64,000 bases of DNA from Prunus persica. Taxonomy: Eukaryota; Streptophyta; Magnoliopsida; Rosales; Rosaceae. The notes under the pieces were generated by a model, which did no database searches, had not been told where the DNA came from, and saw only the letters and a list, made by a program, of their open reading frames with translations. Below are positions 48,021 through 59,285 of this stretch, in pieces. The DNA lies in NCBI RefSeq assembly GCF_000346465.2, contig NC_034011.1, positions 15,119,489 through 15,183,488 on the forward strand, in the 5' to 3' direction. The position numbers and the translations under genes are program-made. Position 1 is the first letter of the stretch. Every line of letters starts with the position of its first letter.

Positions 48021-51000
48021 AGAAACCCTACCCCTTTTCCCCATCCCCTTTCCCTCGCTTTTCCCTCTGTTTGATGTCGACCTTCAATACCTTTCAGTTT
48101 CAAAATCGCGAAACCCTTTTCATCGGTGAAAATACATTTGTGCCCATGCCATGGTGTAAGCTTTCTAATTCGGCTGAATCATTTTAATGTGGAAATGAAA
48201 TTTTTGCCCATGCCAAATAGGACTTGTCCATGCCATGTCATCTAATTAAACGGAAAATTTGATAGAGATGACGGAAAGGACGGTTTCTGAAACATGAGGC
48301 ATAATTAAAGTACCACGGTAACAATTTAGCAATGTGAGGGACGAAAAGTAAAGTTGGGACTTAGTCTAGGGACCATTGCTACAATTTTTCCCAGTTATTT
48401 ATACAAACATTCTCAAAAAGTTCTTAACTACAACATAAAGTGCATGAAACATAAAAACTACTACTTTTTTTTTAGGGAACACAAGAACTACCACTTAAAC
48501 ATTCCAAGATGATAAGTTTGAAGGCCCAGATTGTCGCGCAACCAAGGAGATCAGTCGACTTCTTAGTCATCGTTGTGACTTCCAAAAGCCCGTACTTCCA
48601 CACAGAAGAGAAAATAAGTGATCCAACGAAAGATGCGAGCCCCAGAAGTAGTTTTGTAGAAGGGTGGAGTGAAAACTACTAAGACAGTGAAAATGAAAAG
48701 GACTCCCAGGAAACGAATCTTATCCTTACGGATTTCACGAAGTCACAAACGTATCTTAGGATTTGTAAAAAGTTTTGTGGTTAATTTGAAATTCATCATC
48801 TCACACTATTCCATCTATCTTATGTATATACATGTTATTAACAATTTTTATAATTTAATTTTTCATAGAAACATCTAATTTTCTTATTGAAAGATGAAAT
48901 ATCAATTTTTTTTTCCTATTAGTGTACAGTTGATGTGTTTGAGAAGCGAGTATATCTTTGATAATCTCTTTTGGAAGTGAGACTATCCCTGATCGCGCCT
49001 GTCATGATCGAAAAGGACTATAAGGATGTAACTAGGTCGTCAAGGGTTCTAGTTTATTTGCTAAGCAAATCCGAGTTTGAAGAATCTTTGAGTGAAGTTT
49101 TTTTTACCCCAATGATGTAAGCATGTGTTGTTTCATACTTTTACTACTATTAGTATTTTGGTATTTTACTTCTAATAGGTGAAGGATTTTGTACCTCATC
49201 TTCAATGATGAAAAAAATAAGAACATAAGACCATTCCGGAAGAATGGCATGCAAGAAGTCATTCCATAAGAACGACATGTTTTATGTACAAAAGAGTGTT
49301 CTAGAAGAACGACTTGCATTATATACAAAATATCATAACAATATCAGAGCAACTACTGGAGTTTCGTTTACAAGATCAGTTCCAATATACAAAGCAACGT
49401 AAGGCAGAGTCTTACGAGGTAGATAGACTGGGATGGAAATGAAGATGGAGTAGCTCATGTGGTAGTCCGAACTCTAAGCTATCACCTGCCTGGGGGAGCA
49501 AAATAGTAAAAATGTGAGTGGACAAAAAGAAAGTTTTTCTCAAAAATATATATACACAACATACTAACCCCTATGTTTGCACAAACCTTTGAAGATTCAC
49601 CAATACACTTGTAAATACACATACAAGAATGAGATGTGATAAATACATATGTATTTATTTTTTCGAGTTGGAGCTAGATTTTGTTTATGCTTCAATTGCT
49701 AGAGACTAGCAATAAGCTAGTTGGGGGGTGTGATAATATTACAATAATACATGTTTATTTCCCTTAACATTTAATTTTAAATGTAATTATAATGAGTAAT
49801 TAAATAATCTTATGCATTTATATTTTTACTTGGTCAAATTGGTTTAATGTCATTTTATTAACTTTGATCAATGTCTTCCGATGTAGACTTGTGTGTTGTG
49901 AAAAACAACTCAATTTGCATGCCAAGAAGTGTGCCACCCAAAGCTACTATGCTAGTGGCCAATTAAAGAACTTCAACATATCCATGAAGCAATGATGATG
50001 AAGGAAGAAGTGCAACTAGCACAAGAAGAAAGAAAAAGAAGTATGGGATGGAAGCAAACAAGAGGAAAATGGAATTCACATGCTTGTAAGGTGTCATCAT
50101 GTCACATTTTATTTTATTTTATTTTATCTTTTTTTGTGAGTGTGAGGTAAAAGAAAAACTAAAACTAAAAAAAATTTAAATATCAAGAAACACGAAGATT
50201 GAACATAAACTTCTATTTAAGTCAAAGTAATTTACATTGTAATTTTACAAGGAAAATAACAAGAAAGTAACAAACTTTCAACAAAACATTCAAAACTATC
50301 CACAACCCGTTCTTCTTGTTTCCTCAGCAAAAACTAAACCTCATATTCAAAGCCTGCAATAGATTCAATATGGGGTGAGCATTACATCCTCAGTAAGGGT
50401 CCTATGTCTTATGTGATTAGTGAGATTTATAATATACAATTTATGCAATGCATGAATGAACTTCATTTCTACCCAACATGTTAATCTATATAATAGGTCA
50501 AGCAAATCTGCATGTCACATACCATGCATTTTACCACTGTGATTTCGAATGCCCTATTATATAAACTAACACCCATTTCAATCATCCCATAATTCCCCTT
50601 TTGGTAGTCATCTTGTCTACATCATTGATCTCCAAGCCCAAATTACCCAATCGATAATTATACCATCAATTTCCTAATCTACTGTGCATACAGGCTCACC
50701 TGAACTTGGTCCCTACAATGGTTAGACTCAAGTACACAAAAGATTCTTCCCATTATCCTCTTTTCCATAATTTCTTTATCAACCCAAAAATTCCAACCAC
50801 CACAGATAACATATGAATATGTCAATATTAATCAAATTATAATGATAACTGACAACACGTATTACTTCCAATATCAAGAATAACAATCAAATAATATAAC
50901 CAAGCATAATATAGTATTTACAATAATAATCAAATAATATTACCAAGCATAATATAGTATTTACAATATTTAATTAAATCAATGTATGCAAAACCTCCCT

Positions 51001-52393
51001 AAGAAAAACCCCTACCTCAAATCCAAAGCTATTGTATAACTCCCAGTTGTAAGTTCAAATACTTTGAGTTTCTCCAAAATCTCACCACACTTAGTTCTCT
51101 TATTTTCTTTTGTCTACAAATTTTAGGAAACTACTATAACTTGAAGAACCTATGATCCAATAACTATTAGGTAGGGCTATTTATAGTAAGCTAGAGTCGG
51201 TAAAAAAATATGGATGGAGCTTAACATTGTGCCACATAACTAGCCTGGGGATTTCTAGATTACATCCTAGGAATTATAGACTACATGGGTGGCTTGAAAG
51301 TAAACTGCCACCCCAATTAATCTTAGGTCCTGGCTCCGGAGAGTGCTTAGTAAGCACTTTTCAATTACATTTATATATACAAGACTATCTATTGATCTTA
51401 CACATCATGCTAATATTCACCACCTCATGCTTATTGTGGTTTTTGAGGACTCTAAAAAGCAGCACGTCAAACTTAGGAGAAACTTTAGTAAGCAATAAAA
51501 AGCTTTTCCAAAAGCTTGTGTATAAATATTAAATAAGATTGAAGTGAATTGGCATAGTTAAAACCATATAATAGATTAGATAGGTTATAGCAAAAGCTTT
51601 CACGTGGCTTGCCATGCAACTTATATATATATATAGTATTAAAACTATTAATTTTAAATATTTAATTTTCATGAAATATTAGTATACATATTTTAAAAAT
51701 ATGGGGTTTCACACATCCACTCCAAAGAAACTCAAATTCAATGCATATTATCTAAAAAGAGAATGAAAGCCACAAGGAAAGGAAGAAAAAGAGAAAACAA
51801 TTCAACAATGGAATTGATTCCAACCACACTAACATAGGCAAGATGAAGTGGGAGTTAGGTATTGCATTAAAATAGGAATGATGGTGTTGGAATCCATCCC
51901 GATGTTTCTCCTTCTTAGCCCTATAAATAGATAAGTCTTCAAGCTTCAAAACACACACCTCACAATCTTCTCTTGAGCTCTCTCTCCTTCCTTCAATTCT
52001 TCTAGTTTAATTTCGTTAGTTTTATTTTATGGGAAACTAACTCCCTAGATAAGGCTAGGGAGAAAGCTATGTAATTTTTATTAGTTTGATCCAAACTTAA
52101 GCTTTAATATAAATTTGTAGTTTTGTTCAAATGGAATTTGTAGTTTTTCTTTTTAATTAATTGATGAATGTTTGATATTCTATTTGATGGGTTCAATCAT
52201 GTTTTTCCCATTTTGTAGTAAAAACTGTCACGCTTTTAAAAGAGAAGAGAATTACTAAAGATTAATAGAATTTCGATGAAGATTATTTTTTTGATAGTTT
52301 GTTGCCAATGGTACATGTTATGCTTAGAATACTTCTAAAGGAAATTAAAAAGAGCTTTAATTATTTTGAACAACAACAATGGAAAATATTTTG
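48021..52393. other. Retroelement debris, including a probable LTR start at 49729
   Basis: No gene was found. At about 49690-49728 CTTCAATTGCTAGAGACTAG runs into GTTGGGGGG, a polypurine tract, followed by TGTGATAATATT, which looks like an LTR start. GGAAACTAACTCCCTAGATA at about 52030 looks like the end region of an LTR. These may belong to one large, non-coding LTR element that continues beyond the Copia insertion at 63615. Limits were not resolved. Confidence 0.4.
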
Positions 52394-52398
52394 TGGAT

Positions 52399-52659
52399 TG
52401 TTGTAAATGCATGAGTTGGTGGATGACCACCATACCTCTTAATATTCCACCGTTGGATTTTATGTAACCTATGCACTAAGTATTTGTAATTAATGCTTGT
52501 AACCTATAGGTATATTGTAAATGATGGTATTCAATCTCCTATCTTGTAAGCCTATAAATAGGTGGTTCTACCAAAGATTTAGTAAAGGAATATACATAGT
52601 GAAGCTTTATCTTTAGCATATCACTTCTCTCTACATTTTCTCCCTCTAATTTTATAACA
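52399..52659 (+). repeat. Copia 5' LTR, 261 bp
   Basis: TG...CA ended. It contains CCTATAAATAGG at about 52551, a TATA box, and is followed directly by the primer-binding text CGTTATCAGCACGA. Its last 88 bp recur at 63522-63609. Confidence 0.85.
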
Positions 52660-53998
52660 CGTTATCAGCACGACATTGCTCTTGGTATGTTTTCTTTCTC
52701 TGAATTTTCTTTCTTCTTATATGAGCTAGAGTCATCACATGGTATAGAGTTTCTTTGTACTCACCATCAGACTTCATCATGCTTGTTTAAGAAAAAAATT
52801 CTTATTCTTATTACACATGAATATAATGCCATGTTTTTGTTTTTATTTGTTTGTTTATTTAATTTTAAGTATGATCTTAATTATTATGATGAGTTTGAAT
52901 TATACAAAAGATCAGGGGCCTGAAGTTCCGTGATCCTCATCATATAACTAGATTAGGATATAGAGTCCTTTTGATTGAATCAGAACCTGAAGTTCTTTGA
53001 TTCCAAATAATTGAGGGCGCGAAGTTCCGCGAATTTAAAGAGCACATAAGGACATAAAACTCCTCGATTTTGTATTAATCAAAATCAGAATTCCATGAGG
53101 CCTACATATGTCAAGAACTTGAACCAGAAGTTTCGAGTGCATATACATCGATTTGAGTATGAAGTTCAAAGCACAACTATTAATTCAATTTATTTAGATC
53201 TACGTATTCGTACCTGAAGTTTCGAATATATATTGATATGAACCTGAAGTTCATAGTTTTTCATGGATCTTAATACTATATATGAACTTGAAGTTCATTA
53301 CTTATTTGTGCCTATATGAACCTGAATTGGTTGGAAATCCAATTCTTAAACTTGTAGTTTTATCTACATATTGAATCCACATTAATATTGGATTATCTTG
53401 GAATTTCATAATCTTTAATTGATTTATTTTATTCCTTGTTTATACCACTTTACTTATTTTATTATATTATATTTTATTTATGTTAGGTTATTAATTAATT
53501 TCATTTTACAATGGTAATGTTTTGTATTACCGCCCCAATATTGATAGCCAGAGGCGTCTATTGGAGAAACTTCCTACTTCTTTTGTGGGTAGGAAGTTTA
53601 TGATGTTATGAACCAAAAGTTCTTGAGGCCCCAATATTACACAACTATTATAGTTGAAGATTATGATGTCATGAACTAGAAGTTCATTGACCGAATAACT
53701 TTTATGTTGTGACATGACTATCTTGGCAATCCATGTCCCACAATGATGCATAAGATTTTTATAAATTTGTAAGGACATCGTTTAAAGACTCGAATTATTG
53801 TCTTGTCCAACAATATCATTACAAAGAACGCTCGCAAATAAAAGCTGTCATAAGATCATCTCAGTCAAAAATTGACTTTGAGCCATAATTCAAGGGGATA
53901 TTTGTGAGCCTATACAACATTTAATTATGGATCACTTCACCAGTTTTACTGAATGTGCCTACTAAAATGGTCACATATTTGATAACGACTGTGAGTTT

Positions 53999-54505
53999 TG
54001 TTGATGCTCAAAATGGCCTGGCCAATATTGAGTCCAACTTAGAGATTAGATGTGCTGGGTCTTCAGCAGGGAAGAGGGCTGAGGCCCTTGGTGAAATATA
54101 GGTTGATGGGAAACCTGCAGAAGACAAAGTGGGAGAAGCAATCGTTAAGCTTCGGACACCGGTGTGGTGCCGGCCGAAGGCTCTCCGACGCCTAAGTCAG
54201 TTACAAGTAGTAATTTTGGCAGAGTAACAGTAAAAGTGGGAGAATAGTTCTTGCTTTTACCTGGGTACTGTTCCCTATTTATAGGGAGGTGAAAGTAGGA
54301 GGTTTGCACAAAGTTCCGATGTGGGACTTTGTGCAAGTCGTCGTGGTGGCGACACGTGTCCTGGAGATTAGGTTTAGCAGCTGGGGGCTTCGGTAGGTGT
54401 CTGGCACCTCGGAAGTGTGTCTTCCTTCGGCACAGGAGAAGGCGTGGCTGCCTTGGTGCTAGTCACTTTGGTGCTGGGTATGCTCGGTTCATTATGGTGT
54501 AAACA
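53999..54505 (-). repeat. Gypsy 3' LTR (507 bp)
   Basis: Same length as the 5' LTR. Preceded on the minus strand by AACTTGGGGGACTAC, a likely polypurine tract adjoining the LTR at 54506. Confidence 0.94.
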
Positions 54506-54782
54506 GTAGTCCCCCAAGTTCGCGGTCGAGAAGTAACTTCTGGATTGGGAACTTGTGAGTTTTTGTAATTGTAACCGAGCATTCCAGCTTCGTTGGGAGT
54601 CGTAGGGCACTCCCTAGTCCCCCAAGTTGGCAAGCTAGGAGTTGCGTGAACATATGGTAGCTGGGTACCTGGGTACTTGGGCATGTTGCAGATAAGATGT
54701 GAGCTGGGTCCGTAGGGGAGCCAGGCCTTCAAAGGAGCCGGGTCGAGTGAAATTTTTGGACTCCCCACAATTTGTCCATGGC

Positions 54783-56208
54783 CCTTGCCGTTCGGCAAGG
54801 GTCTAGCCAAATATTTCCCTCCTTTTTTTTTTTTTTTTTGGTGTGCTCGGGAGCTAGGCCATCGAGGGAGCCGGGCCATTTGAAAATTTTCGACTCTCCA
54901 AAATGTCTCCATGGCCCTTGCCGTTCGGCAAGGGTCTAGCTTTTTTTTTTTTTTTTTTTTTTGAATGGCCGGGAGCTAGGCGTTTTTGGGAGCCGGGTCG
55001 TTTTTGAAAATTTTGCTCTCCAAAATTTCGACATGGCCCTTGCCGTTCGGCAAGGGTCTAGCTATTTTTTGGTTGCTCGGGAGCTAGGCCTTTTTGGATT
55101 GGGTCTTCGGCAAGGGGCTGGGGTTGGGTTCAAAGTGGGCTTCGGCATGTGAGAAAGGCTAGGGTTTTGAGAAGGTTGGACCCGAGATGGGCCTTGGCCA
55201 AAAGATAAAAGGATAGGAGCTAGGGTTTAGTATTGGGAGAAGGGTCTCTAGAGACCTTGATATAGCCTGCCGTTCGGCAGGGTGGATAGAGATTTTTTTT
55301 ATTTTTTTATTTTTTTATTTTTTTATTTTTTTTTTTTGGGGCTGTTCACATAAATTCGGTCGGCAAGGAGATTGTGACCGGAGAAGAGAGCCTGCGCCGT
55401 CGTCCGTAGCCGAGCATATTGCGGGCCATTCGGGAAGCAAATTTGTGGACTCAGGTCTGCGCTGGCCTCGGCCAAGTCTGGTTCCGGAGGAGATCGAGGG
55501 TAAGAGAAGATCGAAGTGTGGGCTGGTCCTTCGGCAGGGCGGCGCAGCAACTGGTTCGGTGAGCCTTCGGTGTAGCAGCTGCTGTCGGAGTGGTGCTTCG
55601 GCAAGGCGACACAGCTGGAGTAGCTTGGTGGTGCTTGCCGATCGGCAGGTCTTGGCCACGGCTGGCCTTGTTGTTGATCGAAGCTTCGTCAAAGCATCAG
55701 GGTTGTCCTTCGGCAGGTTCTGTCCGAGGAGGTGCTGGCTGCGCGGCAGCTGGGTTGTCGTGGTGTCCAGGAAAGGGAGAGCTGCCCAACGTTCTTGCCG
55801 TTCGGCAAGAGACGTGGCGACGGCTGGGGTGTCCTGCGGCAGGCGGTGTTGCTGGGCAGATTCTGCAGGCCGTGGCTGGGGTTGTTTCGGCAGGCGCCGT
55901 AGCTGGAGCACGGGGCTAGGGCCTTTGGCAGGTGCTGCGCAGGGTCGTTGAGGTATTTGCTGAATCCTTCCGATCGGCAAGGGTGGTGTGGAGAGTGTTT
56001 TGACCGAAAAGGTGAGTCCCCCATTTTGTTGTTTCCCGGGCCTTGCCGTTCGGCAAGCCCATTTATATTATGTGGTGGAATTGGCTTGGGTGTCTTGATC
56101 AAATTTGGGCCGAGCCTTGTAGTAGGTTTGGGCTTATGGAGTAGGCTAGCAAACTTGAAATTTTGGGACTCCATTTTGTGTTTGCACGGGCCTTGCCGTT
56201 CGGCAAGG
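54783..56208. repeat. Palindrome field: CCTTGCCG-TT-CGGCAAGG and relatives
   Basis: The near-perfect palindrome CCTTGCCGTTCGGCAAGG is at 54783-54800, 54916-54933, 55038-55055 and 56191-56208. Shorter perfect cores are at 55266-55281, 55794-55809 and 56042-56057, with variants near 55636 and 55968. The first three lie in about 122-133-bp tandem units that also hold GGGAGCTAGGC, AAAATTT-type text and T runs. Half-sites such as CTTCGGCAGG are scattered in between. A 221-residue minus-strand frame (55315-55980) crosses the field but is composed of Pro, Ala, Arg, Gln and Leu repeats and is not called as a gene. Confidence 0.9.
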
Positions 56209-56356
56209 TCCCTAAATTTCTCACAATTGTTTTTGTTTCTTGTTTGTATATTTGAAAATTGAATTTCAAATTGTGTGTAGGTACAAGGGATTTAGGAGGG
56301 AATATGAAAGGGTGCTAGGGTTTGCTCGTGAATCGAGGCGTGGTACCCTTAGTTGG

Positions 56357-56366
56357 CTATAAAAAG
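56357..56366 (+). promoter_or_regulatory. TATA box of the antisense gene
   Basis: CTATAAAAAG lies about 400 bp before the first recognised exon, on the same strand as the antisense gene and opposite to the LTR promoter. The downstream stretch (56400-56520) looks like a leader ending at a donor AACAAG|GTTAGA. Promoter activity is inferred. Confidence 0.6.
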
Positions 56367-56753
56367 GAACTTGGGGTGGGGAAGGCACCACACTTGAGTT
56401 GAGTTGAGAAAATTTGTGAGAAATTGAAGAAGAGGAGAGGCGATTTTCGGCGATTAGTTTGTGGTGGTGCTTGTGGCTGAGGTGATTTCCGGTGAGCCAT
56501 TCGTGGTGCTACGAACAAGGTTAGACCTTATTTCGCTAGAACCTTTGAATTGAAATGTCTTGTTTTGCATGAACATGTTGAAGGTTAGGAAGAACACATT
56601 GAACATGAGCATGAATATGATGAACATGTTGAACATATGTATGAACATGTAGAATTCTTGCCTGGCATGAAGATTTGGCAAATTTTTGTTGTTGTGGTTC
56701 GATCCTCTCTGCATGTGCATTTAGTTCCTTTTTCTTGTTTTTCCATATTTGTA

Positions 56754-58992
56754 GATATCTGAAAGTTCTGATAGGGAAAGTCTTGACCCCCCTGCCTTTG
56801 GTGGGGATGATACTGAGAGTGAAGAGCCCAGCCAGTATATATGTTCTGAAGAAGAGAGTTCAGAGACAGAGGGTCTGGTAGAAGGCACTATAGAAAGTAG
56901 GATGATAGGGCCTGAGGGTGAGAGGGTTGAGCCATCGGGAGACTCTGGGTCGGCTGCATATAGGGAGATGCAAAGAAATTATATAGAGTTAGAGGCTATA
57001 GCAAATCGGGTTCTAGCCTTGCCTCAAACGCAAGAAGTGGGTTCGAGCAACCAGGCATCACCATCAGGGTCCGTGGGTATAGCCGTGGCTTCGGTGTCAG
57101 AGGGATTAGACATCCGGGTTGGTGTCTCGTTGCCGAGGCGGAATACACTTACAGAAGCGAAATTGGCCCAGCTACGAACAGATTTTTGTGTGCCAGCCTA
57201 TGTGGGCTTGAGGTTACCCACTGAGGCCGATGTAGTCAGATATCCCTCGGATGGCTCCGTGATGATTTTTACAGATATGTATCGGCACGGCTTCAGACTA
57301 CCGTTTCATCCGTGGGTTCAGATGATGTTGGCCAAGTTGGGGTATGCACCGGGGCAGTATAATCCCAACTTTTGGATTCTTCTTCATGGGGTGTATATTG
57401 CCTGGTGGTTGGCTGGGTTAGGGAGCCAACGTTTGAGCAATTCATGTACCTGTACTCCATTTCGAAGCAGCAGGGGAATTTTGGCTGGGTACAGGCGAAT
57501 TGCCGAAAGGCGAAGGAGAGAGGCTATTTTATTGGACACAAGCCCACAATGCAAAAGTCCTGGAGGAACAGGTGGTGCATGGCCTACGGGGACTGGGAGA
57601 GTCCTCCAGGGAAGAGCGTTGTCCAGCACATTCCTACCCACTTCCAGTCTATAGGTCCTTGGCCCCATCCCTTAAGATTGTCCAATGCCTGATTGTGTTG
57701 TCTTGGCTCCTGTTTTTGGTTCTGTACTTTGTTTGTGCCAGTGTAAATGGCTAAGTAGTTTCTAACTCTCGGTGCAGGTTCAGTGAAGTGGGGGCCTATC
57801 TCCAAGGAGCAGGAAGACGAGGTTGAGTGGGTGAGGGCGCAGCTGTCGGAGACTGAGCGTGAGTGCGGGAATCTAGTCACGCAGAAGAATTTGTTTGAGT
57901 CCGGACTGCTGCAAGGAAGTAAGTACCTGGGTTATCTTTTTGTTTTGTGCTGAGCCTTTGTGTGTTTAAGTAATAGAATTGCTTTGTTTGTTTTGACAGT
58001 GGCTGGCATCATAAGGGGGAGTACGAAGGTGGCCGTAGACATTGATGAGGCCGAGATGCAGAAGCGGCTGAGGGAGTCTCGGGCCAAGAAGGCTGAGAAG
58101 AGTGCCGGAAAACGACCCAGGGATGATGATGAGGGTCGGGTCGCGGACGTGCTGGGGAAAAGGAAAGTCTTGGAGGAGGCTCATCAGCATGTGATGGGGT
58201 CAGGGCCGAGACTTCCGCCCTTTGATCTGCAGGCACCGCCGAAGCTACCCTTCGGTATGGAGGACGTGTTCGCTGAAGGGGTAGAGAAGGTAGACTTCGG
58301 CAGGCTACGCCAGCAGAAGAAGGAGGTCAACCTGGCTATGCACCGGCAGGAGGTGCCTTTAGTGAACGTCTTCCTGGAAGGCGTGAAGAGCGACCATTAG
58401 GCTCTGGCGAGGACTCCAGCTTCTTCCTTCATTGACCGGGCCCAAAAGACGATCCTCACCTCTGCCTATGTAAGTGTTTGGGCCCTTTTTTGAATGTATT
58501 TGTGTTGGATTATTTTTGTGTGGATTGACTAACATGGTTTTTGTTTTGCAGGCCTTTGGCGAGATGTACGTCAGCATGGCCAAGGCTGACAAGGAGATCC
58601 AGAGGCTGAAGAGGCGGGATGAGCTAGCCAAGAGCAAAATGGCGGAGGCGCAGGAGGCCATCCGAGAGAAGAACGCCTTGCTGGTTCAAAAGGCGGCCCT
58701 GGCCAAGGAGGTGGAGGAGCTGAAGAGATCGAAGGCCGAGGAGGTGGCTGCTGCCCGAGTCGAGGCGATTGAGTCCTTCCGATCCTCAGAGGAGCTGAAG
58801 AGCTATATCATGGACCGACTGGTTGATGAGCAGCTTCGCTGGGAAGATAGGTTGGTTAGGTTCAACCCCTCGGTTGAGATCAACTTTGACACGAGTGGCG
58901 AGCCTCCTGCAGTGTCTCCTCCTGCTGATGCCAGTGTCCCGACACCAGAGGCGGAGCCAGCCACTGAGGAAGCCCCTTCCACAGAGTCTTGA
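56754..58992 (+). pseudogene. Antisense gene in the Gypsy element: Transposase_28 (putative gypsy-type) domain plus coiled coil
   Basis: Plus-strand exons separated by GT-AG introns: about 56754-57700, 57780-57917, about 57999-58470 and 58552-58992; a first exon farther upstream is possible. The first part reads LRLPTEADVVRYPS, FRLPFHPWVQMMLAKLGYAP and, after a one-base loss near 57422, EPTFEQFMYLYSISKQQGNF, the family named putative gypsy-type transposon. Exon 2 continues KWGPISKEQEDEVEWVRAQL. Exon 3 has a TAG at 58398-58400, probably from CAG. The last exon is a long coiled coil (KADKEIQRLKRRDELAKSKM) with an acidic Pro-rich end. Function unknown; such antisense ORFs occur between pol and the 3' LTR in Tat elements. 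It converges on the gag-protease ORF with about 0.3 kb between their stops. Confidence 0.8.
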
Positions 58993-59285
58993 AGGCGTTG
59001 CCTTCTGTTGTACTCTAGCGATTTTGTTTATTTTTGCTTTGTATGAACAGTTTGCCTTGCGTGGAGCAAGGTTGTTTTGCTTTATGATACGAGACTTGGT
59101 TTGATATCAATTGTGTTAGTAAAAATGATAACAATGTGAGTGCATGAGAATGAGCCAGAGTCAGGCATTTCATTGAAATAGATGCCGAAAGGCAGAAAGT
59201 ACAAGTGGTCTAGGGTCTAGATACCTTACTTCTACCTTACAGTAAATAATCAAGACCAAAGTATTGTCCTAGGGTCTAGATATGT

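Noticed and set aside
55315..55980. A 221-residue minus-strand frame and overlapping plus-strand frames of 168 and 109 residues
   Set aside because: They run through the palindrome field; composition is dominated by Pro, Ala, Arg, Gln and Gly-type repeats and no known domain is visible. Long frames on both strands at once point to GC-rich repeats without stops.
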